Source of the DNA: a virus | Length of the DNA stretch: 24,933 nt | Direction: 5' to 3' (one strand) | Virus record (IMG/VR): IMGVR_UViG_3300024301_000087 | Location: 1-24,933 of that record | Part shown: positions 1 to 9,197 of the stretch, in pieces | Position numbering within the stretch: the first letter of the stretch is position 1 | Layout of the letters: the number at the start of each line of letters is the position of its first letter | Notes under the pieces: model-generated | What the model saw: only the letters and a program-made list of their open reading frames with translations | Databases searched by the model: none | Told to the model about the DNA's origin: nothing | Position numbers and translations under genes: made by a program

Positions 1-1362
1 AGACTCATTCTTAGGCATTTCGTCTAATGCTGAAACTAACGTAACACCCTCTTCTTTTTTACCTCTTAATGAAGGTGACTTGCCTCCAGAGAGTCTCTCT
101 CCTTGTTCAAAAAGTGATTGGACTCTATCAGCACTATCTCCAGATCTTATTACATTAGCTATTGCTAAAGCTGACTCACGACCAGCTGGTAAGTTAACAA
201 CGTCCTTACCGTTAACATCTCTTATAATTATACTGTTATCATTAGTTAACACAGGTCTACTTAGTTTCACTTGTTTTTTAGCTCCCTTCTCATCAGTAAT
301 AGAATATAGTCTACCTTCAATTTGATCAAAGGCTACCTTATCTCCAGCAGCAACTCTATTTGACAAATCGTATAAGGAACTAGCTTCTCGATTACCTTTT
401 TCTTCTCCATAACTTTTTCTTTCAACAGGTCTAGGTTGTTCCTTTTCAGTTCTACTTATAGCTGCGTCTATATGATCATATAGTCTCTTACTGACCGCTT
501 TCCTGTTTGCTGATAGCTTAATCTTACCACCCTTCATCTCGGATAGGATATACTTATCAGGTTCACTCTCATAAAGCTTCCTGTCCTGAGTTACCTTCAT
601 ATTCATCATATCAGCAGCAGCCTCTACAACCCTATCTTCGCTATTAAGAATTTCATCTACCTTAGCGTTTAATATTGTTGTATACTCCTTTCGCTCTCTA
701 AGGTCAGACACACTCTTATAACCTGCATCACTAGTTTTTACCCAGTCACCTAATCCTTTAACAACATTCACAACCTCTCCAGTTGTATCAAACCTGTTAA
801 ACTTCTTATTAAGTATAGTTCCTAAAGAGGTCGCTGGTACAATAATCTCATTCCCATCTTCATCCATGGTAACAAAAGACCCTCTACCCATTTCATCTAT
901 AACTAGTTGAGACTTTGATATGTCTAACGCCCTAGCTATGTTAGATGCAAGGTAGTCGTTAAGTGTACCTCCTGCCTCAGCAATAGCTCCTATCTTCTCG
1001 TTGTAACCCTTTACTGCATCATTGATTCCATTGAAGGTGTCCATAGCACCTTGCTTCTTTATCTTTGTGTCTGCAACAGAAACCAAACCTTGCTTCATAA
1101 GTTTATGGCTGTTAAGCAAGTAATCCTTATAGTTCTGAGCTACCTTAAGCATCGATTGATTCATAGTAGGGTCTAAACCCTTAGCGTACGCATCTATAGC
1201 TTTTAACTTCTCTAGTTGGTCTTCCTCAATCTTAGCTTTTAGGGTGTCTCTACGATCCTTCTCCTTCATCAGGTTGTCTGAGATATCTTTAGTAATCCCA
1301 GACCAGTCTATCATAGACTTAGTTATATCATCCCTATCCTTGTACTTATAAAATGTAGCCAT
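1..1362 (-). CDS. Internal virion / ejection-type protein (3' end cut by window edge)
   Basis: The frame starts at the ATG at 1362-1360 and stays open for 454 codons to base 1, so the gene is truncated by the window edge. The start lies 6 bases after the stop of the preceding gene, in an AAACAA leader. The protein is charged and largely helical, rich in Lys, Asp, Glu and Ala, with no signal peptide, membrane segment or recognised enzyme motif. It begins MATFYKYKDRDDITKSM. I recognise no family. It follows the nozzle and an Ala-rich ejection-type protein at the end of the structural module. In podoviruses this slot holds large internal virion or cargo proteins ejected with the DNA, and that is my inferred role. 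Alternatives are a tail-associated or lysis-related protein whose catalytic part lies beyond the edge. Confidence 0.7.
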   Translation of the reverse strand, partial: MATFYKYKDRDDITKSMIDWSGITKDISDNLMKEKDRRDTLKAKIEEDQLEKLKAIDAYAKGLDPTMNQSMLKVAQNYKDYLLNSHKLMKQGLVSVADTKIKKQGAMDTFNGINDAVKGYNEKIGAIAEAGGTLNDYLASNIARALDISKSQLVIDEMGRGSFVTMDEDGNEIIVPATSLGTILNKKFNRFDTTGEVVNVVKGLGDWVKTSDAGYKSVSDLRERKEYTTILNAKVDEILNSEDRVVEAAADMMNMKVTQDRKLYESEPDKYILSEMKGGKIKLSANRKAVSKRLYDHIDAAISRTEKEQPRPVERKSYGEEKGNREASSLYDLSNRVAAGDKVAFDQIEGRLYSITDEKGAKKQVKLSRPVLTNDNSIIIRDVNGKDVVNLPAGRESALAIANVIRSGDSADRVQSLFEQGERLSGGKSPSLRGKKEEGVTLVSALDEMPKNES

Positions 1363-1368
1363 TTGTTT

Positions 1369-2211
1369 TTATTCTTGTTCTTGTATTGGAAACTGTAATG
1401 AAGGATCTATGAAGTTTAATGAAGGATTTAAATAGTTCGATCTTTCGATATATTCAATAGTTGGGTATTTAAATGAAAAAAACTGAGGAATGTTAGCAAA
1501 AGTTGATCCATCCTTTCCATAATAATTTCCGAATGATGCTAAGTTAGATATTTGTTGAGGATTGTAGTCACCACTTTTTAACATGGCTCTTCTAGCTTGC
1601 CTGGTGTTCATCCCTTCAAACATTCCTTCACCCTGTAAAGCCTTTGCAGCTTTCAATTCAGTCTGTCTACTATCATACAGGTCTTTCATTTTATAAATAC
1701 CTGTAGCTATGTTTCCAGCTCCTTTAACAGCACCTGAGAATTGTCTTGCAGCCATCTGTTCTCTATCTGCAGCAGCCTGTTGAGCACCAGCAGCCTCCTG
1801 TAAACTTATCTGAGCTAACATCCTGTCTATATTTGCCTCTTCTGAAGCAATCATTTGATCCCTCTTGTATATATCAGCCTGCATTCTCTGTCTATCAGCC
1901 TCTGTTGCAGAGGTTCCAATAGCACCTAACTTTCCAACTCCTGCAGCCAAAGTTCTTTGATCAGCCTCTCTCAAACCTTCTAAAGCTTGCATCTGTTGTG
2001 CAGTATTCTGTCTCATTGCCAACTCGTAAGAGTCTAAGGGTATCTGAACACCCTCCTGCCTGTTTACTTCTATCCTTTTTTTTGCTTGGTTTAGAGCTAC
2101 CTCAGCTTGTCTTTCAGCCTCTCTTTGTGCCCTACTTGCTGATATACCTCCTATAATGTCGGCTCCCATCCCTAAAACCTGTAAACCTAATGATATTGCT
2201 GCTATTGCCAT
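1369..2211 (-). CDS. Ala/Gln-rich internal virion (ejection) protein, T7 gp14-like in character
   Basis: This 280-residue protein has a hydrophobic, Gly/Ala-rich N-terminus (residues 1-25, MAIAAISLGLQVLGMGADII). A long Ala/Gln/Arg/Glu-rich helical region follows (about 26-165, with AQREAERQAE and AADREQMAARQF), then a Gly/Tyr/Phe-rich tail. A short hydrophobic start on a long amphipathic helix is typical of podovirus core proteins ejected into the cell envelope, such as T7 gp14. This is resemblance in character and position, not a traced homology. The gene lies just after the tail nozzle and before another probable internal protein. A Bacteroidota-type -7 box (2230-2237) stands 18 bases before its ATG, so it may be transcribed separately from the nozzle. 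Confidence 0.65.
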   Translation of the reverse strand: MAIAAISLGLQVLGMGADIIGGISASRAQREAERQAEVALNQAKKRIEVNRQEGVQIPLDSYELAMRQNTAQQMQALEGLREADQRTLAAGVGKLGAIGTSATEADRQRMQADIYKRDQMIASEEANIDRMLAQISLQEAAGAQQAAADREQMAARQFSGAVKGAGNIATGIYKMKDLYDSRQTELKAAKALQGEGMFEGMNTRQARRAMLKSGDYNPQQISNLASFGNYYGKDGSTFANIPQFFSFKYPTIEYIERSNYLNPSLNFIDPSLQFPIQEQE

Positions 2212-2229
2212 ACTTAATTTTTATTAATG

Positions 2230-2237
2230 CAAATATA
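2230..2237 (-). promoter_or_regulatory. Bacteroidota-type -7 promoter box (TATATTTG)
   Basis: On the minus strand the intergenic sequence reads A7-TAG-TATATTTG-CATTAATAA, ending 18 bases before the ATG at 2211. TAnnTTTG is the known -7 consensus of Bacteroidota housekeeping promoters. No good TTTG at the usual -33 distance is visible; the nearest TTG lies about 26 bases upstream. The same box with similar flanks precedes the genes starting at 10150 and 19530, which supports function. Confidence 0.55.
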
Positions 2238-2245
2238 CTATTTTT

Positions 2246-2995
2246 TTACGGATAACTCTTAAACAAGTTTGATCCAATACTAAACAACTCAACAAAGTTT
2301 AATGAGCTGTTAACTAACTTATACTTCATAAAGTAGCCTGTAGTTCCATAAGACTCTGCTACTGGGTCTTTTACATAGAAAAGGTAGTTTGAATCCAAAG
2401 GTACAGACGCTCCTGCAACCGTTGTGTTAACAGTTATTTTCTTTTTATTTACAGAAACCACAACCCCAGAGAAGTCGTTGTTAGATCCATTCCTGCTATA
2501 AAGCTTGTCACCTGCAGATATGATAGAGTCAACATTAAACGAGAACGTAATCACAACAGCTGATGTGTTTGAACCATCCACAGATACAGGATTACCTATA
2601 CCCTGAGCAGACCTAAGTTCAAGAGTAGTGTCGTTTTCGTTCCTTCTAATGTGAGAGAAGTAATCTCCCTCCTTAAACTCAAACCATGTGTTATCTATAT
2701 ATCCAGAACCTAAGTCTGTTGTAAACGTACAATCCCAAGGAGCAGTACTATCTAACGAAAATGTTTTGAACGTCTTAACCGAATAAGGATCCTCATTTAT
2801 AACTCCAGTTATACTAGACGAATTATTAATTCCGTAAAACTGATTCCTACCCACATCATCTGAGTTATGTTGGTATAAACGACCATTATGAAATGAATAA
2901 AAGACATTATTCATACCTATCATCCTTTCAGGTTTGTAGGAGTAAAACGACTGCCAACCTTTAGCTGAATCGCTATATGTTATTGTATAATTCAT
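2246..2995 (-). CDS. C-terminal part of the tail nozzle ('muzzle'/stabilization) protein, as a separate ORF
   Basis: This 249-residue protein begins MNYTITYSDSAKGWQSFYSY and continues with PERMIGMNNVFYSFHNGRL. From family knowledge, this 'kGWxSFxSxxPE ... NNxxYxFxxGxLYxH ... FYG' signature belongs to the last propeller portion of the large nozzle or stabilization proteins of crAss-like and marine podoviruses. There it is normally fused to the part encoded upstream here. The C-terminal stretch ESYGTTGYFMKY and the end ELFSIGSNLFKSYP also fit the usual end of that family. The ATG is separated from the stop of the preceding 1759-residue ORF by one codon (ATT) and is in the same frame, so the pair looks like one ancestral gene split in two. 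It probably assembles with its partner in the tail. The alternative is a stand-alone paralogue. Confidence 0.65.
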   Translation of the reverse strand: MNYTITYSDSAKGWQSFYSYKPERMIGMNNVFYSFHNGRLYQHNSDDVGRNQFYGINNSSSITGVINEDPYSVKTFKTFSLDSTAPWDCTFTTDLGSGYIDNTWFEFKEGDYFSHIRRNENDTTLELRSAQGIGNPVSVDGSNTSAVVITFSFNVDSIISAGDKLYSRNGSNNDFSGVVVSVNKKKITVNTTVAGASVPLDSNYLFYVKDPVAESYGTTGYFMKYKLVNSSLNFVELFSIGSNLFKSYP

Positions 2996-2998
2996 AAT

Positions 2999-5900
2999 TT
3001 AACAATTTGTTACTTCACTTATAGTTCCATTACTATCCACTTGAATTGAATAAAGAGATACGGTTATATTTTCAATGAGATAAGTGTTTCCATCTATTAA
3101 GTTGTTTGACATCCTATAAGTTCCAGCACTTAAAGGGTCATCTGTAGCTTTGGATAAGAGTTGTAAACCAGGAACAACGTCATCTGAATTTACTCTAAAT
3201 ATAATAGTAGCAACCCCATCTAAATCGCTACAGTCGTCAACAGAAATCACACTATTAAAAAATGTTTCTAATTCCCACTGAGCTACAAACGTAGTATTTG
3301 AATTTATAGTTGTAGGTAAGGAAGGTGACCATCCTATAAATGTGTATCCACTCCTAGTTGGTGTACCAGGGTTTGTTACGCTTAACGGTGCATTTCCACT
3401 CTGACTAGTATACGTCTCATTACCTCCATTTGTATCAAACGTAGCAGTAACAGGAAGGTTTGATGTTCCTGTAGGACACTCTATACCATTAATGCTCCAA
3501 GCTGTACCAGTATTAACCCCTGTAACAATAACCTTAGCCTTAGTAGGGTAAGGGTATTGCTTATTAAACCTAAGTTTTACGGTACCATCAGAAGCTAACG
3601 GAGTTCCTGAAGGATATCCTCCAACAACACCCACCTGATTACCTACAGATCCGTCCCCAGACACAGGTCTAGGTGTAGAGCTATTAGCTATATCTGCACT
3701 ATCGTAGTCTACTACTTGAGTTCCATTAGAAATAAATCCTGATCCTGAGTACCTAAATAAAGGCAACGATGTTGCGTTTATTATTTCAGATTCATATGTA
3801 GCATTAGGTAAACTATCTCCAACAAATAGAGAGTCTGCAACTATATTGCCATCCCACTCAATTTGGAATCTATCCGGAATGTCTACAGAATCAAATGTAA
3901 CAGTAGTATCTCCTATATTAGTACCAAGCTCTAATTCTAGTTCATAAATACCTTCTGATCCAGAGGTTGATAGCGTATTATTACACTCTAGGAGAGGTTC
4001 TACATAATCCCAAACTAGGTATAGGTAACTATAGTTTGATGGATTTGTATAAGTAAAGGACGCTTCATAAACTCCAATGTTTGGATTTAATATCGGAGTA
4101 GCTTCTTGTAATAAAGGTGTTAATGTGCTTATATCACTATCCGTATACAGTGTATCCGATACTAAATACTTGAACTTATCAAAGTCCCATTCAGCATCAT
4201 CTGTTAGTTCTTTCCTATATCTCATAGTTACAACCCCTCCTTCAGCAGGTACATTACCAGAAGATTCTGGTCCTGTAAATGTCTTATACAATGACACAGG
4301 TCCGTCTCCAAATGTAACTAAGTCTGTAACAATGGACTGAATAGGTGTATTATTATTCCAAAAGTAGTCGTGGTGGATTAACTTACCTTTCATTAACGAA
4401 CTGTTCTTAACTATTCTAACAACCGTTAGCTCTTGAGATTGAACGCATCCAAAGTTTAAGTTGTATGTTGCATTTATAGGTGTCAATGTGAACAAGCAAT
4501 CGTGTACTTCGTAAGCATCACTATTAAAGCTTAATGTTCCACTTCCAGTGACTGTTTGGTTTATAACCTCAGAGTTGTTGTATACAACAGTAACATTTAT
4601 GCTACCAGAAGAAACGTTGTAGTCTATATCAACAGTTCCATTGTATTTACTAAGAGAAACATTTCTAACTATTTCAGAGCTAGATAATTCTTGTGATAAA
4701 CTAAAACCACATTCTATCTGCGTCACAGTTTCGTCTAACTCATCATCAGTTACAGAAACTACATACTCCTTAGTGTACGGGTCAAAACCTCCTAAGTTTA
4801 TTTTATTCTTAGATTCTAAGAACTGATCCCTAAACCAAGATCCCATACCTAAGTTTGATATAACATTTAATTGGTCACTGCTGCCTGACTCTCCTTTAAT
4901 ATTTATTACAGAACCCCTCTTAACATCGGTAAAAAAAACATCGTACCCATAAAAAGCAAAGCTTTCTGGGTTGTTACTAATACCATACTCCTCTGACCTA
5001 GGAATCTGTTTTCCTAAGACCTCTGGAGTATTTATTATAGAACCTCCAGCCTGTGCATCTGAAAATAAATTCTTACCGTTAGCTAACACGTAAGACACCT
5101 TATCCTCCTGCAAGACAAGTATATTACTCTCCCTTGAATGCATAACCTCTATAGGACCATAGTTCTGTTCTAACGTCTTAAAGTTAACTAAACCTAAATT
5201 AAACTCATTAAGCTTATTTAAGTTACTCTCTTGGTTGTATACACCACTATAAGTTATATCAGCATACCTATGAGCCTCCTTATAATCTTGCTCTGAAACA
5301 GCTGTAATTCTAGCACCCATATTAAAGTTAGGCTTTGCAAGACCATCGTCTATTTTAAAACTCTCAACACCATTACCAAATGAAAAACAGTTGTATACGT
5401 TTAAGTCTATAATAGCTGGAAGCGTAGATGTTTGTTCTTGTACATTACCACCATGGTAACCATTAACAGTTATAGGAAAACTCTCGTGACTCTCGTAGTA
5501 TATCTCGTTAGTATTTTCCGCAGGTATTGTTTCAAATACAAGTGTACCACCAGCCCTGAATGATTGAATGTGAGCATTCATATAGTAGTTCTTACTATTT
5601 CTTCTTCTACCACCAGCTCTGAATGTTAGGTAAGACTTATAGTTAGAAGTACCAGGTGTCCCTGTTGTAGCATACCTAACTCCTATAACATTCTCTTCAT
5701 AGTCCCTACCACCTGAGAACAAATAAGTAGTACCATCCTCTTCTATATATGAGCCCGCTACAAATTCTGGAATATTTGGAACACTGAACGTTCCTATAGT
5801 TCTGTCGAAATCAGCACTAGGGGTTGGTGTTTCAGAACTTTCTAACTCAGGGTTGTTTGTTGGGTTGTTAAAGTCTATGCTTTCTCCTATGATGAAGTCA

Positions 5901-8278
5901 TAAAAGTTGTCATAGTCCTGCGTAGCTATGAACGTTCTGTCAAAAACAAATTTTTCAGTCCCAAAGTAAGAACCCTCGAATTGATTTATTTGAAAGAATA
6001 TACGAATCTCACTACCAGCAGGAATGTCATAGTCGATATATTGACCTTCATTCTCAGGGTCTTCTATAAAAGTGGGGTAAGCTATACCAGATATATAAAG
6101 ATATTCTTTAGAAACTGCTAACCCTTTAAACCCATAATCTACATCCTCCTTTCTTGAGCTAGACATTGAAAAGTTTGTAGGTCTTATTTTCATAAACACA
6201 CCACTAGTTGGAGGTACTTTTTTAGCATCTGAGTCCTCTATAAAGAACTTTTCATGAGTAGTCAATTCTAAAACCTTAGTCTTTACCAAATCAAATACAG
6301 GACCTGTAGAAGATCTCTTTACTATCAAGTCATCTCCAACCTTGAATGATGTCTGATTATCACCATCAAGCTTTAACCACCAAGCAGAATCTGCTGGATC
6401 ATAGTGGTATTGGTTTACATATATGGTCTCATAAGGACCTTTGCTTTGCTTAACAACAAACCTATATCTTTTAGCCCAACTAGGAGCTAAGTGTTTTACA
6501 GTTGCTGTTATATAATTTTTATTTACAGATAGTTCTGGTTCTACAAAAACTGTGTTATCTTTAGACACCAAAGCTGTTGAAGCTCTGTTGTACTCATCCA
6601 AGTAAACAATACCAACCTCATAATCCCTGTTACTATGTAAACTTTTAGTGTTAGATATCTTGTAAAACTCACCATCAGTACTTGACATTGAAAAGTACTC
6701 ATAAGCAAATGTTCCAGGATTTGTAGTATCCTCATATATTACAGCTGGTACTTGAATTACAAGTTTAGAACCATCTGCACTAACCTTAAAACCTTCTGGA
6801 GATGTAGTAACACCCCCACCTGAAAGTTCCCAGTTTCCACTTCCATGTAATGTTATGTTTGAATAGAAAAGGTCACTTAGGCTATATCCATCACTTACTG
6901 TATCAGGGAAGTCAGCGGTGTCTGTAATCTCTATAGAGCTAATAAAATCTGCATCTGAAACTAGGTCATTTACTGACGTATAGTCTCTAGGTAGAACAAA
7001 CTCATATATATATTCATAAGAGTTAGTAGATTCATTGCCATCTACATATGAGGCATCACCTCCAAAAGAGTTGTTCTGAATATTTAAATCTACAATTATA
7101 CTTGCTCCTTCAACTAGTTCAAATCCTGTTAGGTCTATTTCTATAGCAGAGTCTGTTACAGTGTTATTCTCAGTAGCTGTATAAGATACACCGTTAGATG
7201 ACTCAACAGTTAATGATTCAGATCCGATATCTAAACTATTCAAATATAAGTCGTAATTCAACACAGTGTCTATATTGTAACCATCTACGTAGTTACCATA
7301 CATTATTCTGTTGCCTATAGTTGTTTGTGATTTTGCATATCTAGGAACGTTATCATACAACCTAAGAAGTTCACTTTCAGGAAGTGTTGTGTAGATCTTT
7401 TGGTTTGAAAAATTTATAGATACATCATCGTTATCACTCCATCCATTATCTTCTTTGCTGTACCTCTCTACAACATTTATAATGTTTGTGTTAGATAACT
7501 TAAAACATAAATCAACCTCAACTACATTTTTTGAGCCAGTGTTAAAGGTAACCAGTGCAGAGTTTGCAGTGTTTCTCATACCTACCATATTATAGCTTCC
7601 ATAGTCTATCCTAAATGGTCCTGGGTCAAACGCTAGGTCTGAAAACTCTGATAGCGCAGAGTACTCTCCGTTCTTGTACTTATATCTATAAGCGAATCTT
7701 ATAAACTTATCTTCAATGTAGTTTGTCTTTACTCCCTTCTTTAGTAACTCTATTTTAGGAGATTCTATAGGTGGCTTTACTATAACAGATATATCTTCCT
7801 CTGTAATCTGATCAACTCCTGAAATTGGCTTAGGATATGAATCATTTACATTTATCCTTCTCGGAGGGTTGTAGTTGTCTGTAAAGAATAAGAAATCATC
7901 TATTATGTTTACACCATTTATAGTGTACTTTTCGTTAAAGTTTAATACGGTTTCTGAAACAACGTGATATATAACCGAATTAGTGTTTGTGTTGTATGAA
8001 AGTATCATATCAACAGTGTCGCTTGTAACAAACCAATATATAGTCTCCCTTCTACTATCCTCTATTGCTCCTATACATTTTCCGTTTACAGCCGCACCAT
8101 CGTATGCAGGGTTAAATAGTAACTTGTTGCCCTTTGCGTTCTCAACCGATCCAGCCTCACCGTCCTCATCTGAACTAATACGAATGTTTTGAGCATCAAT
8201 ATATTCACCCTTAGGTATTAATCTTTCATCCAGACTTTTATTCATTCTGGATCCAATAAAATTCTTATTTATATTCAT
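2999..8278 (-). CDS. Giant tail nozzle/muzzle protein with inserted Ig-like and InlB-repeat cassette
   Basis: This 1759-residue protein starts at ATG 8278, one base after the TAG of the previous gene. Its N-terminus carries FIGSRMNKSLDERLIPKGEY, then a YIDAQNIRIS / GSVENAKGNKL stretch. That is the start signature I associate with tail stabilization/nozzle proteins of crAss-like and marine podoviruses. A propeller signature follows at about 1095-1185: YGISNNPESFAFYGYDVFFT, then GGFDPYTKEYVVSV. From about 1188 to the end the protein departs from that fold. An Ig-like stretch is bracketed by two similar segments (SQELSSSEIVRNVSL at 1195-1208; SQELTVVRIVKNSSL at 1280-1294). Next comes a beta-rich region with IPDRFQIEWDG, an InlB/Flg_new-type repeat at 1611-1668 (TATFDTNGG ... 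GYTFIGWSP ... FVAQWELE) and a C-terminal module ending in Cys. It probably forms the short tail tube and displays the cassette outward. The C-terminal domain of the nozzle is in the next ORF. Confidence 0.7.
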   Translation of the reverse strand: MNINKNFIGSRMNKSLDERLIPKGEYIDAQNIRISSDEDGEAGSVENAKGNKLLFNPAYDGAAVNGKCIGAIEDSRRETIYWFVTSDTVDMILSYNTNTNSVIYHVVSETVLNFNEKYTINGVNIIDDFLFFTDNYNPPRRINVNDSYPKPISGVDQITEEDISVIVKPPIESPKIELLKKGVKTNYIEDKFIRFAYRYKYKNGEYSALSEFSDLAFDPGPFRIDYGSYNMVGMRNTANSALVTFNTGSKNVVEVDLCFKLSNTNIINVVERYSKEDNGWSDNDDVSINFSNQKIYTTLPESELLRLYDNVPRYAKSQTTIGNRIMYGNYVDGYNIDTVLNYDLYLNSLDIGSESLTVESSNGVSYTATENNTVTDSAIEIDLTGFELVEGASIIVDLNIQNNSFGGDASYVDGNESTNSYEYIYEFVLPRDYTSVNDLVSDADFISSIEITDTADFPDTVSDGYSLSDLFYSNITLHGSGNWELSGGGVTTSPEGFKVSADGSKLVIQVPAVIYEDTTNPGTFAYEYFSMSSTDGEFYKISNTKSLHSNRDYEVGIVYLDEYNRASTALVSKDNTVFVEPELSVNKNYITATVKHLAPSWAKRYRFVVKQSKGPYETIYVNQYHYDPADSAWWLKLDGDNQTSFKVGDDLIVKRSSTGPVFDLVKTKVLELTTHEKFFIEDSDAKKVPPTSGVFMKIRPTNFSMSSSRKEDVDYGFKGLAVSKEYLYISGIAYPTFIEDPENEGQYIDYDIPAGSEIRIFFQINQFEGSYFGTEKFVFDRTFIATQDYDNFYDFIIGESIDFNNPTNNPELESSETPTPSADFDRTIGTFSVPNIPEFVAGSYIEEDGTTYLFSGGRDYEENVIGVRYATTGTPGTSNYKSYLTFRAGGRRRNSKNYYMNAHIQSFRAGGTLVFETIPAENTNEIYYESHESFPITVNGYHGGNVQEQTSTLPAIIDLNVYNCFSFGNGVESFKIDDGLAKPNFNMGARITAVSEQDYKEAHRYADITYSGVYNQESNLNKLNEFNLGLVNFKTLEQNYGPIEVMHSRESNILVLQEDKVSYVLANGKNLFSDAQAGGSIINTPEVLGKQIPRSEEYGISNNPESFAFYGYDVFFTDVKRGSVINIKGESGSSDQLNVISNLGMGSWFRDQFLESKNKINLGGFDPYTKEYVVSVTDDELDETVTQIECGFSLSQELSSSEIVRNVSLSKYNGTVDIDYNVSSGSINVTVVYNNSEVINQTVTGSGTLSFNSDAYEVHDCLFTLTPINATYNLNFGCVQSQELTVVRIVKNSSLMKGKLIHHDYFWNNNTPIQSIVTDLVTFGDGPVSLYKTFTGPESSGNVPAEGGVVTMRYRKELTDDAEWDFDKFKYLVSDTLYTDSDISTLTPLLQEATPILNPNIGVYEASFTYTNPSNYSYLYLVWDYVEPLLECNNTLSTSGSEGIYELELELGTNIGDTTVTFDSVDIPDRFQIEWDGNIVADSLFVGDSLPNATYESEIINATSLPLFRYSGSGFISNGTQVVDYDSADIANSSTPRPVSGDGSVGNQVGVVGGYPSGTPLASDGTVKLRFNKQYPYPTKAKVIVTGVNTGTAWSINGIECPTGTSNLPVTATFDTNGGNETYTSQSGNAPLSVTNPGTPTRSGYTFIGWSPSLPTTINSNTTFVAQWELETFFNSVISVDDCSDLDGVATIIFRVNSDDVVPGLQLLSKATDDPLSAGTYRMSNNLIDGNTYLIENITVSLYSIQVDSNGTISEVTNC

Positions 8279-8279
8279 T

Positions 8280-9197
8280 CTACTTTAACCATTTTTGAGC
8301 ACCCCTCATATTCATAAGTAAACGCCCTGGATGTATGTTACTAAGTCTTATTCTAGCATTTCTAAGCAATGAAGATTTTTCTTTCTGAGCCCTTCTAACA
8401 ACATACTCTTGAACACCAAACTTAGCGTTTAGTATTGCATACTTAATGTATGCGTATATATAACCTTCAAATAATTTGTTAACGCTAACACTTGCATCAT
8501 CTCCACCTTCCATACCATCAGACACGTACTCTATAACAACAATCTGATCAGCCATAGAGGAACTGAAATTAATCACTCCACCAGACTTGTTTATTTTAAA
8601 TGTAGGGTTTATGTTAGCAGTCTCAGTATTAAGACCATACCTAGCACCTATAGCATAATCAAAAACCCACTTACCTTCTATGTTGTAACCTAAAGCTCCG
8701 TTTAATTTTCCATCTCCTAAGTACTGTGTTTTTTGAATACCATCAATCCTATCTCCATCAAGCAATGACGTACCTATAAGTACATCACCATCCTCATCAA
8801 ACAACACCTTACAATTATTATCCTGTAGGTAACTCTTAGCAAAGTTTGTTTGTATATTTTCTGTCAGAGGCATAAGCACTCCTTCCTTGTATAAGGATAT
8901 TCTAACCCAGTTTACAAAGTCTGGAGGCAATACAACTGTTGCATTATCACAAACAGTAAGCTCCACTATTTTAGTTTCCTTTAAGGCATCATAGTTTAAT
9001 TCCTGTATACCTCTTTTTGCATGAAATAAAACATTATATCTTTCAACATTGTTTACCAACTTGTCATTACCTACGTACATAAGCATAAAGTTGTTAACTA
9101 TATCATCTAACGATATGTACTGGTATGAACCCCAGTTTTTATCATCCGGAGAGTTACCATTATTTTCGTAATATTCGTATCCTGTTAAGTATGCCAT
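8280..9197 (-). CDS. Head-tail ring/adaptor protein (tail tubular A-like position)
   Basis: This 305-residue protein has conserved-looking blocks: RYNVLFHAKRGIQELNYDAL near residue 55, LPPDFVNWVRISLY near 92, FKINKSGGVINFSS near 200, IVVIEYVSDGMEG near 218, and a basic C-terminus (VVRRAQKEKSSLLRNARIRL ... RGAQKWLK). I associate this pattern with a structural protein found just before the nozzle gene in crAss-like and marine flavobacterial phages. By position it is a ring or adaptor subunit joining portal and nozzle. Its ATG overlaps the stop of the preceding gene as TAATG, implying translational coupling. It ends in TAG, one of the few amber stops here, one base before the nozzle start. The exact ring position is not deducible. 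Confidence 0.6.
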   Translation of the reverse strand: MAYLTGYEYYENNGNSPDDKNWGSYQYISLDDIVNNFMLMYVGNDKLVNNVERYNVLFHAKRGIQELNYDALKETKIVELTVCDNATVVLPPDFVNWVRISLYKEGVLMPLTENIQTNFAKSYLQDNNCKVLFDEDGDVLIGTSLLDGDRIDGIQKTQYLGDGKLNGALGYNIEGKWVFDYAIGARYGLNTETANINPTFKINKSGGVINFSSSMADQIVVIEYVSDGMEGGDDASVSVNKLFEGYIYAYIKYAILNAKFGVQEYVVRRAQKEKSSLLRNARIRLSNIHPGRLLMNMRGAQKWLK

